The notes under the pieces are model-generated. The model did no database searches, had not been told where the DNA came from, and saw only the letters and a program-made list of their open reading frames with translations. Positions 54,399-62,595 of a DNA stretch of 64,000 nucleotides are shown here, in pieces. The first letter of the stretch is position 1. Each line of letters starts with the position of its first letter. Origin of the DNA: Pseudarthrobacter sp. NamE2 (GTDB lineage: Bacteria > Actinomycetota > Actinomycetes > Actinomycetales > Micrococcaceae). The stretch spans positions 124,001 to 188,000 of the forward strand of contig NZ_VAHN01000003.1 of assembly GCF_005796205.1 (NCBI RefSeq), read 5' to 3'. Position numbers and translations under genes: made by a program.

Positions 54399-55253
54399 AT
54401 GAGCGGACGTCACAGCGGGCGCACCAGCCCGGGATTGCGCATCACCGCGCTGCCCCGGACGGTCAAACTCCTTTTCCGGCTGGCCCCGCGCCAGCTGAAT
54501 GATGAGATCGCTTTCGCCAAGATCGAGCTCAAGCGCAAGGGCGTCCAAGTTGGAGTGGCGGCTGCCTTTTTTGCCATTGCCCTGGTTTTCCTGGTCTTCC
54601 TGGTCATCGGGCTCATCGTCGCCGCCATTATGGGCCTGGCCACCATCATGCCGGCCTGGCTGGCAGCCTTGCTGGTGTCGGCAGCCTTCCTGCTGATCGC
54701 GCTCATCGGGGCCCTGATCGGGCTGCGGAAGTTCAAGAAGGCCATGCCCCTGCTTCCGCAAGAAACCATCCGGGGCATCAAGCACGACGTCGGAGTCGCC
54801 AGGGAGGGGTCGGCCTTCAACTCTGCCGTCCTGGACCCGAACAGCCCCGAAGCAAAGGCTGCCAAGGCCGCCAGGGAAGAGGCCGCCGCCAAGGCCAAAG
54901 CCGAAAAGGCCGCAAGGGATGCCGAGCACGAAAGGGAATTCCCCCACGCGTCCGAGCCGGAGCTGGTGCGCCGGCTCAACCAGCGCCGCCACCACCTCAC
55001 CGAGGCACGCGACCAACTAGGCACGGAACTGGACGTCAAAACCCAGGCCCGGTACCTGCTGTCCGTTGCCCGGGGCAAGGTCCGGGAGGGCCAGGCCCTC
55101 GCTTTGCACGGCAAGGATGCGGTTAGCGCCAGGCTCGCAGGGCTCTCCGGAGCCAGTGAAGGCCTGCAGAAGCGGTGGAAACCGCTGGCGTTCCTGGCCG
55201 CAGCCGGCACCGTTCTGGTGGTCCTGCTGCGGAAGCTGATCCGCACGTACTGA
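54399..55253 (+). CDS. Holin-X-like (phage_holin_3_6 superfamily) membrane protein
   Basis: 284 residues from ATG 54399. The first third matches the actinobacterial Holin-X family: LAPRQLNDEIAFAKIELKRKG followed by two helices (GVAAAFFAIALVFLVFLVIG and LAALLVSAAFLLIALIGAL). An Ala/Lys coiled coil follows (KAAREEAAAKAKAEKAARDA). The C-terminal part resembles a DUF3618 segment (PELVRRLNQRRHHLTEARDQLG), with a final helix (FLAAAGTVLVVLLRKLI). Despite the name, chromosomal copies in actinobacteria are not phage-linked, and no prophage genes are near. It probably acts in the cell envelope. Confidence 0.8.
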   Translation: MSGRHSGRTSPGLRITALPRTVKLLFRLAPRQLNDEIAFAKIELKRKGVQVGVAAAFFAIALVFLVFLVIGLIVAAIMGLATIMPAWLAALLVSAAFLLIALIGALIGLRKFKKAMPLLPQETIRGIKHDVGVAREGSAFNSAVLDPNSPEAKAAKAAREEAAAKAKAEKAARDAEHEREFPHASEPELVRRLNQRRHHLTEARDQLGTELDVKTQARYLLSVARGKVREGQALALHGKDAVSARLAGLSGASEGLQKRWKPLAFLAAAGTVLVVLLRKLIRTY

Positions 55254-55339
55254 ACGGTGGGAGCTGGCGGGCCGACGGGCGGCACGCCAGCAACTGCACA
55301 ACCCGCGCCGACAAGGCAGCAGCATAGAAAGGGGGACGG

Positions 55340-55963
55340 GTGAAGTTTATTGGTGCCGGCGCCCGTCCCGGCCGTCCCCAGGTGGACCACGACGTCGTGT
55401 TCACCATCCCCAACCTGCTCACCGTGGTGCGGTTCATGGGGGTTCCGCTCTTCATTTGGCTGGTTCTGGCGCAGAAGGAGTACGGCGCCGGGGTGGTGGT
55501 CCTCGCCGTCATGGCCAGCACGGACTGGATTGACGGCTACATAGCCCGCCGCTTTGACCAGGCATCGAAACTCGGGCGGATCCTCGACCCCATCGCCGAC
55601 CGGCTTGCCCTGATCGCCGTCGCCGTCACCCTGGTGATCGCCGGCGTCGTGCACTGGCTGTACCTGGCCGCGCTGGTGGTGCCGGATGCGGTGCTGCTCG
55701 CCCTGACGCTCTCGCTCTTCCGGGGGCATCCGGATCTTCCCGTCAGCGTGGTGGGCAAAATCCGCACCGGGCTGCTGCTCCTGGGAACACCCATGCTGGT
55801 TCTTTCCCGCTTGGACACCGGATTCTCCGAGGGGCTGTTCGTGGCCGCGTGGGTGGTGCTGGGGCTTGGACTGGTGGGCCACTGGATCGCCGCCTACAAC
55901 TATTTCTGGGCGATTCTGCGAAAAGGCAGGATGCGCAGCGACCACGACGGCGGGACCTCCTGA
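55340..55963 (+). CDS. CDP-alcohol phosphatidyltransferase family protein
   Basis: 207 residues from GTG 55340, preceded by AGAAAGGGGG. A six-helix membrane enzyme with the full CAPT motif D-x2-DG-x2-AR-x8-G-x3-D-x3-D, seen as STDWIDGYIARRFDQ followed by KLGRILDPIADRL. Such enzymes displace CMP from CDP-diacylglycerol with an alcohol to make phospholipids. IPNLLTVVRFMGVPLF is typical of the PgsA (phosphatidylglycerophosphate synthase) group, so that or a related glycerophospholipid step is likely. It overlaps the next transporter gene by TGATG. Confidence 0.93.
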   Translation: MKFIGAGARPGRPQVDHDVVFTIPNLLTVVRFMGVPLFIWLVLAQKEYGAGVVVLAVMASTDWIDGYIARRFDQASKLGRILDPIADRLALIAVAVTLVIAGVVHWLYLAALVVPDAVLLALTLSLFRGHPDLPVSVVGKIRTGLLLLGTPMLVLSRLDTGFSEGLFVAAWVVLGLGLVGHWIAAYNYFWAILRKGRMRSDHDGGTS

Positions 55964-56871
55964 TGGTGTGGGTGGCCGTCGCCCTCGCGGTCGTCGGAGC
56001 CTTCTGTCTTGCGTTTGGTGCCCAGCGGCAGGGCAGTGCGGTCAAGGCGGACACCGGGGGACTGGCGCTGAGCTCGAACGGCTTCCTCCGGCTGCTGCGG
56101 AACCCGCGCTGGGTCTTCGGCCTCCTGCTGCTCGCGGCCGGGATGGCCATGAACGCCGTGGCACTGGTGTCTGCGCCGCTGACCGTGATCCAGCCCATCG
56201 GAGCCATCGCGCTGGTGATCACCACCATCGTCAACGCCCGGGACCAGGACCTCACCATCAACCGCGCCACGTGGGTAGCGATTGCTGCCTGCGTGACCGG
56301 TTCCGCCCTCTTCGTCCTGCTCGCCGTCACCGTGACCCAGGAGAACCACCACGTCAGCCTTGGGGACGAGCTGACCATTGTGCTGCTGCTGGCACTTGCC
56401 GTCGGCCTGTTCGGTTCCCTGGCCGTCATGTTCCGGCACCGGATGAACGCCTTTGTCTACATCCTGGGGGCCGGTGTCCTGTTCGGATTCGTGGCCGTGC
56501 TGACGCGTATCATCGGAAAGCACCTGCTTGATCCCAACGGGCTGTTCCTGCTGAACGTGCAGTGGTACTCCGTGGTGGCCATCATCGCCGCGGGCGGCCT
56601 GGGATCGTGGTTCGTGCAAAGCGCCTACTCCACCGGACCGCCGGATCTTGTGATTGCGGGCCTCACCGTCATCGATCCCATAGTGGGCATCGCCATCGGA
56701 ATTGTGATCCTCGGTGAACTTCGCCCCGACGTGCACGCCGTTATGGCGATTGCCATGGGAACCGCCGCTTCCCTTGCTATCGTTGGGGTTATCGCCCTAT
56801 CCCGCCACCATCCCGAAGTCACCAAACGCAAAAAGGACGCCCGGAAGGCGGGGGGCAGGCCAACCCACTAG
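55963..56871 (+). CDS. DMT-superfamily membrane transporter
   Basis: 302 residues from ATG 55963, within the TGATG overlap. An integral membrane protein with nine to ten helices and the DMT-like pattern of EamA or NIPA (magnesium-transport-like) proteins. Motifs include GAFCLAFGAQRQGSAV in helix 1, VIQPIGAIALVITTIVNARD, and AYSTGPPDLVIAGLTVIDPIVGIAIG near the end. A basic C-terminal tail follows (TKRKKDARKAGG). Coupling to the CAPT gene suggests a lipid or envelope role, but this is only positional. Confidence 0.85.
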   Translation: MVWVAVALAVVGAFCLAFGAQRQGSAVKADTGGLALSSNGFLRLLRNPRWVFGLLLLAAGMAMNAVALVSAPLTVIQPIGAIALVITTIVNARDQDLTINRATWVAIAACVTGSALFVLLAVTVTQENHHVSLGDELTIVLLLALAVGLFGSLAVMFRHRMNAFVYILGAGVLFGFVAVLTRIIGKHLLDPNGLFLLNVQWYSVVAIIAAGGLGSWFVQSAYSTGPPDLVIAGLTVIDPIVGIAIGIVILGELRPDVHAVMAIAMGTAASLAIVGVIALSRHHPEVTKRKKDARKAGGRPTH

Positions 56872-56979
56872 CCCGTTCCTACAAGAGATCCAGCAATTAC
56901 ACGAAGCCGGGCGCGCATGCCGGGCCAGCCGTGCAGTCAGTCAAAGCTGTCCGCACCGTGACCATCAGGAGCTTTCCAC

Positions 56980-58176
56980 GTGACCACGCCAGCCGACCAG
57001 CGCCCGCTGACCATCCTGATCGCCGCCGACACCTATCCTCCGCACGTCAACGGCGCAGCCCAGTTTGGCTACCGCCTGGCCAAGGGGATGACGGGGCGGG
57101 GACACAACGTGCATGTGCTGGCCTGCAACACCGGCAAGGGCAAGAGCTTCACCGAGTTCCACGACGAAGCGACGGTGCACCGGCTCCGCTCCCACAGCGT
57201 GCCCACCCACGAGTATTTCCGCATCTGCTTCCCCTGGGAGATCAAGAAGGAAATCAGCCTGCTGTTCGACCGGGTGCAGCCGGACGTTGTGCACATCCAG
57301 AGCCACTACATGATTGGCGAGCACGTCCTGTACGAGGCCGTGAAGCGCGGTGTGCGGATCGTGGCCACCAACCACTTCATGCCCGAAAACCTCAATCCGT
57401 TCCTGCCATTCCCCCAGTGGTTCAAGAACATCATCGGCCGCATCTCCTGGAAGGACATGGGCAAGGTGATGGGCCAGGCGGATGTGGTCACCACCCCGAC
57501 GCCGCTGGCGGCGCGTGCCATGCACGAGCACGCCTTCCTGCGCAGGGTCCTTCCCCTGTCCAACGGCATCGACTCGGCTGCCTACGAGCTGCAGCCGGGC
57601 GAGCACATTGAGCCCCATCAGCACCCCACGGTGATGTTCGCGGGCCGGCTGGCGGAGGAGAAGCACGTGGATGTCCTGATCAGGGCCATCCGGAAGACCC
57701 CGCCGGAACTGAACGTCCACCTCGAAATCGTGGGCGGCGGCGAAGTCCGTGCATCCCTCGAGCAGCTGGTGGAGCGGCTTGGCCTGGGCAGCCGGGTGAA
57801 GTTCCTTGGTTTGGCCAGCGACGAGGACCTCCGCAAGGCCTATATCCGGGCCGATGTGTTCTGCATGCCCGGCACCGCTGAGCTGCAGTCCCTGGTCACG
57901 CTCGAGGCGATGTCCGCATCCACTCCGGTAGTGCTGGCTGACGCGATGGCGCTGCCGCACCTGGTGCGGGACGGCGAAAACGGCTACCTCTTCACCCCCA
58001 ACGACAGCGATGACCTGGCCAAGAAGATCACGCAGATCCTCCAGCTGCCCAAGGACCAGCGCGACGCCATGGGGCAGGCGAGCAGGGCAATGGTGGAGCC
58101 GCACAGCATTCAGGGCACCCTGCAAACCTTCGAGGACCTCTACCGCGGCGCGGGCTACGAGGACAAGGTGGTCTGA
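56980..58176 (+). CDS. GT4-family glycosyltransferase
   Basis: 398 residues from GTG 56980, with CAGGAG eight bases upstream. A retaining GT-B-fold glycosyltransferase. The N-terminal acceptor domain contains the family motif ADTYPPHVNGAAQFGYRLA, a Gly-rich loop binding the acceptor. The C-terminal donor domain contains FAGRLAEEKHVDVLI, the E-x7-E motif in MPGTAELQSLVTLEAM and GENGYLFTPND. It resembles glycolipid mannosyl- or glucosyltransferases acting on phosphatidylinositol or diacylglycerol, consistent with the phospholipid synthase 1 kb upstream. The exact sugar is not determinable. Confidence 0.92.
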   Translation: MTTPADQRPLTILIAADTYPPHVNGAAQFGYRLAKGMTGRGHNVHVLACNTGKGKSFTEFHDEATVHRLRSHSVPTHEYFRICFPWEIKKEISLLFDRVQPDVVHIQSHYMIGEHVLYEAVKRGVRIVATNHFMPENLNPFLPFPQWFKNIIGRISWKDMGKVMGQADVVTTPTPLAARAMHEHAFLRRVLPLSNGIDSAAYELQPGEHIEPHQHPTVMFAGRLAEEKHVDVLIRAIRKTPPELNVHLEIVGGGEVRASLEQLVERLGLGSRVKFLGLASDEDLRKAYIRADVFCMPGTAELQSLVTLEAMSASTPVVLADAMALPHLVRDGENGYLFTPNDSDDLAKKITQILQLPKDQRDAMGQASRAMVEPHSIQGTLQTFEDLYRGAGYEDKVV

Positions 58177-58194
58177 GCGCTGTCCGGGGTTTGC

Positions 58195-58200
58195 TAGAGT
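58195..58200 (+). promoter_or_regulatory. Extended -10 of the CAU tRNA gene
   Basis: TAGAGT preceded by TTTGC, 52 bases before the tRNA, so its 5' leader is longer than at the tRNA-Asn genes. Confidence 0.5.
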
Positions 58201-58252
58201 GTTTTTGCCCTGAAGCTCGCAGATTGTTCACCTGCGTGCGTACGGGGCCTCT

Positions 58253-58326
58253 GGGGCTATAGCTCAGCTGGTTAGAGCGCGGGACTCATAATCCTAAGGT
58301 CCTCGGTTCAAGTCCGAGTAGCCCTA
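58253..58326 (+). tRNA. tRNA with CAT anticodon (elongator Met, possibly Ile2)
   Basis: A 74-base cloverleaf: acceptor GGGGCTA (58253-58259) pairs with TAGCCCT (58319-58325) with a G1-U72 wobble, and discriminator A. The D-arm is GCTC...GAGC, the anticodon loop CTCATAA, and the T-arm CTCGG-TTCAAGT-CCGAG. The anticodon stem is CGGGA/TCCTA with an unpaired C27-A43. It lacks the C1-A72 mismatch of initiator tRNA. A CAU anticodon can belong to elongator Met or, after lysidine modification by TilS, to the Ile tRNA reading AUA; the sequence alone does not decide. Confidence 0.92.
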
Positions 58327-58330
58327 CGTC

Positions 58331-58375
58331 AGAAACCGCGGCCGACGATATCCGTCGGCCGCGGTTTCTTTTTTA
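58331..58375 (+). terminator. Strong intrinsic terminator after the CAU tRNA
   Basis: A perfect 17-bp stem (58331-58347 with 58353-58369) with a 5-base loop, followed by a run of T. Confidence 0.95.
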
Positions 58376-58394
58376 ACCAGCGCATCTGCGGTAA

Positions 58395-58410
58395 GTTACT
58401 GCCGAGTAAC
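58395..58410. promoter_or_regulatory. 16-bp palindromic operator candidate before the acyl-CoA dehydrogenase
   Basis: GTTACT-GCCG-AGTAAC, perfect six-base arms, 52 bases before the gene. It has the same form as the site at 40250-40265. TetR-type fatty-acid regulators often bind such sites. Confidence 0.5.
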
Positions 58411-58461
58411 ATAACGGCCCCCGTCCTGAACTGCCGGGCAATTATTATCCGAAGGGTAACC

Positions 58462-59652
58462 ATGTCCACACCTTCCAGCGCCCCTGATGACCTTCCCTAT
58501 GCCGACGGCGACTTCTATGCGTTTGAGCAGCTGCTGACTGCCAAGGAGCAGGACCGGCTGGCAGAGGTACGCGACTTCCTGGCGCGGGAAGTTCGTCCCA
58601 TCGCTGTGGACTACTGGAACCGCGGCGAGTTTCCAATGGACCTCATCCCCAAGTTGGGCGACATTGACCTGGTTAGCCCTGTCCGGCGGCAGGGGTATTC
58701 CAACCTGCTCGCAGGGCTGATTCACGCGGAGGTGACGCGGGCGGACGCCTCCATCGCTACCTTCCTGGGAGTCCACGACGGACTCTTCGCCGGTTCCATT
58801 GAGGTGCTGGCCTCACAGGAGCAAAAGGACGCCTGGCTTCCCGACATCTACGGCATGAAAAAGATCGGCGCCTTTGGCCTGACCGAGCCGCTCGGCGGCA
58901 GCGACGTGGCAGGCGGGACGCGGACCACCGCCCGGCGCGACGGCGGCTCCTGGATCCTCAACGGGGCCAAGCGCTGGATCGGCAACGCCACCTTCTCCGA
59001 CTGGGTAGTCATCTACGCCCGCGACCTGGCCGACAACCAGGTCAAGGGCTTCCTGGTGGACACCAGCCTGCCGGGATACAGCGCCACCGCGATTGAAAAC
59101 AAGATTTCCCTCCGTACCGTCCAGAACGCCGACATAACCCTCGACAACGTGGTGGTTCCCGGCTTCTACAAACTGGAACACGCCAACAGCTTCCGCGACG
59201 TCAACAGAGTCCTCAAAGTCACCCGCCTCGGCGTCGCCTGGCAGGCCGTCGGCCAGCAGCTTGCCGCCTTCGATGTTGCCCGGCGCTACGCAGTGGAACG
59301 CCACCAGTTCGGCCGCCCGCTGGCATCGTTCCAGCTGGTCCAGGACCAGCTGGTCAAGATCCTCGGCAACGCCGTCAGTTCAATGGGAATGATGGTGCGG
59401 CTCTCGCAGCTTGAGGACGCAGGGCAAACCAAGGATGAACAGTCCGCCCTGGCCAAAGCCTTTACCACTGCACGGATGCGCGACAGCGTCGCCCTTGGCC
59501 GAAGCATCCTGGGCGGCAACGGCATCGTCACTGACTTCGAGATGGCGAAGATCTTTGCCGACGCCGAAGCCATCTACTCCTATGAGGGCACCGCCGAAAT
59601 AAACACCCTGGTGGCCGGCCGCGCCATCACCGGCATCTCGGCCATTATCTGA
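58462..59652 (+). CDS. Acyl-CoA dehydrogenase family protein
   Basis: 396 residues from ATG 58462, preceded by GAAGGG. An FAD enzyme introducing an alpha-beta double bond into an acyl-CoA. Motifs are FGLTEPLGGSDVAGG (FAD/substrate), LNGAKRWIGNATFSDW, the Arg-rich RYAVERHQFGRPLASFQLVQ, and the catalytic Glu in IYSYEGTAEINTLVAGRAITG. The overall layout, LTEPxxGSD with the Glu in YEGT, is closest to the glutaryl-CoA dehydrogenase and isovaleryl-type branch, and the glutaryl-CoA type also carries such an Arg. Substrate not certain. It converges on the M23 gene with an 11-base gap. Confidence 0.93.
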   Translation: MSTPSSAPDDLPYADGDFYAFEQLLTAKEQDRLAEVRDFLAREVRPIAVDYWNRGEFPMDLIPKLGDIDLVSPVRRQGYSNLLAGLIHAEVTRADASIATFLGVHDGLFAGSIEVLASQEQKDAWLPDIYGMKKIGAFGLTEPLGGSDVAGGTRTTARRDGGSWILNGAKRWIGNATFSDWVVIYARDLADNQVKGFLVDTSLPGYSATAIENKISLRTVQNADITLDNVVVPGFYKLEHANSFRDVNRVLKVTRLGVAWQAVGQQLAAFDVARRYAVERHQFGRPLASFQLVQDQLVKILGNAVSSMGMMVRLSQLEDAGQTKDEQSALAKAFTTARMRDSVALGRSILGGNGIVTDFEMAKIFADAEAIYSYEGTAEINTLVAGRAITGISAII

Positions 59653-59663
59653 TCCCCTCCTCC

Positions 59664-60224
59664 TCAGGGCGGTCCCTCCAGCGGCAGCAGGACGGACGGC
59701 CGCAGGTCCATCACGAACTGCAGGGGATTGACGTAATCCTCGCCGCGGCGCACGCCCCAGTGGACGCAGGACGGCGTTCCGCAATGGCCGGCGAGGGTGG
59801 TGCCAATGACTTGGCCTTCGGTGACCATGCTGCCGGCCGCCAGGGTACTCCCGACGGGCTCGAAGCTGCTGCGCAACCCGTTGCCGTGGTCGATGGTGAT
59901 CACCGGCCGGTCCACCACCACGCCCGCGAAGGTGACGGTGCCCGCCGCGGGGGAGGTGACAGGGGCGCCGTCGGACACTGTCCCAAGGTCCACGCCCCTG
60001 TGCCCGCTCAACCACGGCTTGGGCGGCGGATCGAAAGCCCGCAGCACTGGCGGGCGGGGCGCCAGCGGCCAGCGCCAGGAAGGCGGAGCCGCCTGTGCGG
60101 CCGGATCTCCGCCCGCCGTCGCCGCAGCAGGGCGGGCAGCCGGATGGTAGGGCATTGGTTGCACGGTGGATGCCACCGACGCGGGCAGGAGGAGCAGGGC
60201 GGCCAGCAGGACAGGGGGTTTCAT
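59664..60224 (-). CDS. M23-family peptidase with altered active site
   Basis: 186 residues from ATG at 60224. A signal peptide is visible (VLLAALLLLPASVAS). After a Pro/Ala linker comes a LytM-type M23 domain. The first zinc ligands are in GHRGVDLG (His and Asp), and the second zinc His is in SCVHWGVRRG. In canonical LytM enzymes that motif is H-L-H and the first His is catalytic; here it reads C-V-H. The other catalytic His, in Y-x-H-L, is replaced by FEPV (LRSSFEPVG). Zinc binding may remain while hydrolysis is doubtful; it may be an amidase activator. The variant is common in actinobacterial homologues as far as I recall. Confidence 0.88.
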   Translation of the reverse strand: MKPPVLLAALLLLPASVASTVQPMPYHPAARPAAATAGGDPAAQAAPPSWRWPLAPRPPVLRAFDPPPKPWLSGHRGVDLGTVSDGAPVTSPAAGTVTFAGVVVDRPVITIDHGNGLRSSFEPVGSTLAAGSMVTEGQVIGTTLAGHCGTPSCVHWGVRRGEDYVNPLQFVMDLRPSVLLPLEGPP

Positions 60225-60329
60225 GCGCCCATGCTGCCCGGTGGCCCCGGCACCCGGAAGGCCGGGGCGTGTCATGTGGATAAGGTCCTGCGCGCGGCCC
60301 CGGCTGTCCGGCGGACGCGGGTCCTGTAG

Positions 60330-60335
60330 TACACT
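60330..60335 (+). promoter_or_regulatory. -10 element of the rpsB transcript
   Basis: TACACT preceded by TGTAG, about 330 bases before rpsB. It resembles the -10 of the SAM riboswitches. Confidence 0.5.
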
Positions 60336-60341
60336 GGGTGG

Positions 60342-60660
60342 AGCAGTTTGCTGCGCCCTCAACGTTTCCCGTCCCAATGGTTCATCCCAACGGTGTTCCT
60401 GCCTGTCCGGATTGCGTCGGCACGCCTCATTCAGGAGTGTGGGGGAGCGGTGGCTGACTACGCGTATCCAGCCCTCCACCGGTGAAGCTTCGCCAAGCCG
60501 GGGAGGATCGCGTCTCCTGCGGTCCGTGCCACCCGGCACGGATGGGACCGCGATGGGTGCCAGGAGCACGGCCCGAACCCGGGCCACGCTAAACAACCGT
60601 CAACTATTGGCAGGGTAAGAAGCCCAGGGGCTCTCTCATGAATGACCTGCCGGAAGGAGC
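60342..60660 (+). promoter_or_regulatory. Long structured 5' leader of rpsB
   Basis: The 440 bases between the M23 gene and rpsB contain no plausible gene. After the -10 at 60330 lies a leader of about 320 bases that can fold into hairpins, including the perfect CCGTGCC-ACCC-GGCACGG (about 60525-60542) nested within GCGGTC...GACCGC. A leader this long before rpsB is consistent with autogenous control by ribosomal protein S2, as in other bacteria, but no specific S2-leader motif was recognised. Confidence 0.45.
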
Positions 60661-60666
60661 GTCGGC

Positions 60667-61500
60667 ATGCCCGTCGTAACCATGCGCCAGCTGCTTGACA
60701 GCGGCGTCCACTTTGGACACCAGACCCGCCGTTGGAACCCGAAGATGAAGCGCTTCATCTTCACCGAGCGCAACGGCATCTACATCATTGACCTGCAGCA
60801 GTCGCTGTCCTACATCGACCGCGCCTACGAGTTCGTCAAGGCCACCGTCGCCCACGGCGGCACCGTGCTCTTCGTCGGCACCAAGAAGCAGGCCCAGGAA
60901 GCCATCGCCGAGCAGGCAACCCGCGTCGGCCAGCCGTACGTGAACCAGCGCTGGCTCGGCGGTATGCTGACCAACTTCCAGACCGTCGCCAAGCGCATCC
61001 AGCGCATGAAGGAACTCGAAGAGATCGACTTCGACGACGTCGCCGGTTCCGCTTACACCAAGAAGGAGCTGCTGCTCCTCAAGCGCGAACTCACCAAGCT
61101 GGAGTCCAACCTCGGCGGTATCCGCAACCTGACCAAGGCTCCGTCCCTGCTCTGGGTCGTGGACACCAAGAAGGAACACCTCGCCGTTGACGAGGCCAAG
61201 AAGCTGAACATCCCGGTTGTGGCCATCCTGGACACCAACTGCGATCCGGACGAAGTCGACTTCCCGATCCCGGGCAACGACGACGCCATCCGCTCCGTGA
61301 ACCTCCTGACCCGCGTTGTTGCCGACGCCGTCGCTGAGGGCCTGATCGCCCGCAACAACCGCGGCACGGGTGCAACCGAAGCTCCCGAAGAGCCGCTGGC
61401 CGAGTGGGAGCGCGAGCTCCTCGAGGGCAGCAAGGCTGAAGAAGCTGCTGCTCCGGCTGAAGCGCCGGCTGCCGAGGCTTCCTCCGACGACGCCAAGTAA
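60667..61500 (+). CDS. rpsB: 30S ribosomal protein S2
   Basis: 277 residues from ATG 60667, with GGAAGGAG about eight bases upstream. It is essential for 30S assembly and mRNA docking and binds late with S1. Family blocks are [56 protein letters not shown] and the C-terminal [19 protein letters not shown] with AVAEGLI. An Ala/Glu-rich tail beyond residue 240 is typical for actinobacteria. It is the first gene of rpsB-tsf-pyrH-frr. Confidence 0.99.
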   Translation: MPVVTMRQLLDSGVHFGHQTRRWNPKMKRFIFTERNGIYIIDLQQSLSYIDRAYEFVKATVAHGGTVLFVGTKKQAQEAIAEQATRVGQPYVNQRWLGGMLTNFQTVAKRIQRMKELEEIDFDDVAGSAYTKKELLLLKRELTKLESNLGGIRNLTKAPSLLWVVDTKKEHLAVDEAKKLNIPVVAILDTNCDPDEVDFPIPGNDDAIRSVNLLTRVVADAVAEGLIARNNRGTGATEAPEEPLAEWERELLEGSKAEEAAAPAEAPAAEASSDDAK

Positions 61501-61546
61501 GACAACTAAATCCGGATTCTCCGCGCTGTCCGCAGCCGGAGCTGCT

Positions 61547-61586
61547 GACAGGATGGCCGCCCGCAGCCGCGGGCAGCCGTCCTGTC
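61547..61586 (+). terminator. Intercistronic hairpin between rpsB and tsf
   Basis: A long imperfect stem whose outer GACAGGA (61547-61553) pairs with TCCTGTC (61580-61586). No T-tract follows, so it may attenuate or protect rpsB mRNA rather than terminate. Confidence 0.5.
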
Positions 61587-61626
61587 GGTCCGTAACCACA
61601 TCACATTTCTAGACAGAGGGGTTCAC

Positions 61627-62463
61627 ATGGCGAACTACACTGCCGCGGACATCAAGGCCCTGCGCGAGCGCACCGGCGCCGGTATGATGGACGTCAAGAA
61701 GGCTCTTGACGAAGCCAACGGTGACGCCGAGAAGGCCATCGAAATCATCCGCATCAAGGGGCTCAAGGGCGCTACCAAGCGTGAAGGCCGCTCCACTGCG
61801 GAAGGCCTCGTGGCCGCCAAGGTCAGCAACGGCGTGGGTGTCATGATCGAGGTCAACTGCGAGACCGACTTCGTCGCCAAGGCCGACAAGTTCATCCAGC
61901 TTGCCGACAAGGTCCTGGCCGTCGCCGTCGAGTCCGGTGCTGCCGACCTCGAGACCCTGCTGGCCACCGAGGTTGACGGCAAGCCGCTGTCCGAGGTCGT
62001 CGTCGAAGAGGGCGCCGTCCTGGGCGAGAAGGTTGTTGTCCGCCGCATCTCCCGCGTTGAGGGTGCCACGGTCGACGCTTACCTGCACAAGACCTCCAAG
62101 GACCTCCCGGCCCAGGTTGGCGTTCTGTTCGCGGTCGACGGTGAAGGCGAAGCCGCTGCCACCGCCGCCCACGACGTCGCCGTCCACATCGCTGCAATGG
62201 CTCCGAACTACCTGACCCGCGAAGACGTTCCGTCCGAGCTGGTTGAGTCCGAGCGCCGCATCGCCGAAGAGACCGCCAAGGCCGAAGGCAAGCCCGAAGC
62301 CGCCCTCACCAAGATTGTGGAAGGCCGTGTGACGGGCTTCTACAAGGGCGAGGTGCTGGTTGACCAGTCATTCGCAAAGGACGCCAAGAAGTCCGTGGCT
62401 CAGGTCCTCGAAGAGGCCGGTGTCAAGGGAACCGCGTTCACGCGTTTCCGCGTCGGCTCCTAG
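61627..62463 (+). CDS. tsf: Elongation factor Ts
   Basis: 278 residues from ATG 61627, preceded by AGAGGGG. It is the nucleotide exchange factor for EF-Tu. The N-terminal domain (MANYTAADIKALRERTGAGM with MDVKKALDEANGD) and EF-Tu-binding motifs (EVNCETDFVAKAD in the core, HDVAVHIAAMAP) are intact. The C-terminal coiled-coil region and VAQVLEEAGVKGTAFTRFRVGS are normal. Length matches actinobacterial EF-Ts. A strong terminator-like hairpin follows. Confidence 0.99.
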   Translation: MANYTAADIKALRERTGAGMMDVKKALDEANGDAEKAIEIIRIKGLKGATKREGRSTAEGLVAAKVSNGVGVMIEVNCETDFVAKADKFIQLADKVLAVAVESGAADLETLLATEVDGKPLSEVVVEEGAVLGEKVVVRRISRVEGATVDAYLHKTSKDLPAQVGVLFAVDGEGEAAATAAHDVAVHIAAMAPNYLTREDVPSELVESERRIAEETAKAEGKPEAALTKIVEGRVTGFYKGEVLVDQSFAKDAKKSVAQVLEEAGVKGTAFTRFRVGS

Positions 62464-62470
62464 TCGAAAC

Positions 62471-62509
62471 TGCAAGGGGGTGGCCACTTCGGTGGCCGCC
62501 CCTTTTGCA
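62471..62509 (+). terminator. Intrinsic terminator after tsf
   Basis: A stem built from TGCAAGGGG-GTGGCCAC and GTGGCC-GCCCCTTTTGCA around a TTCG tetraloop (62488-62491), followed by GC-rich DNA. It would separate rpsB-tsf from pyrH at least in part. Confidence 0.8.
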
Positions 62510-62595
62510 TGCGCGCAGTACGCGCCAAGCCCGCCGGTTCCGGCCACCGGTTCGGCAGGATAACCTTTTTTCAGAGTTCTCAACGGGAAGGCATC

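Noticed and set aside
54399..55253. The Holin-X-like gene considered as a prophage marker
   Set aside because: No endolysin, capsid, tail or integrase genes are nearby; chromosomal Holin-X proteins are widespread in actinobacteria.
60166..60618. A 150-codon plus-strand open frame before rpsB
   Set aside because: It overlaps the M23 gene start and the rpsB promoter and leader, has no ribosome site, and its composition is Arg/Ser-rich without a domain.
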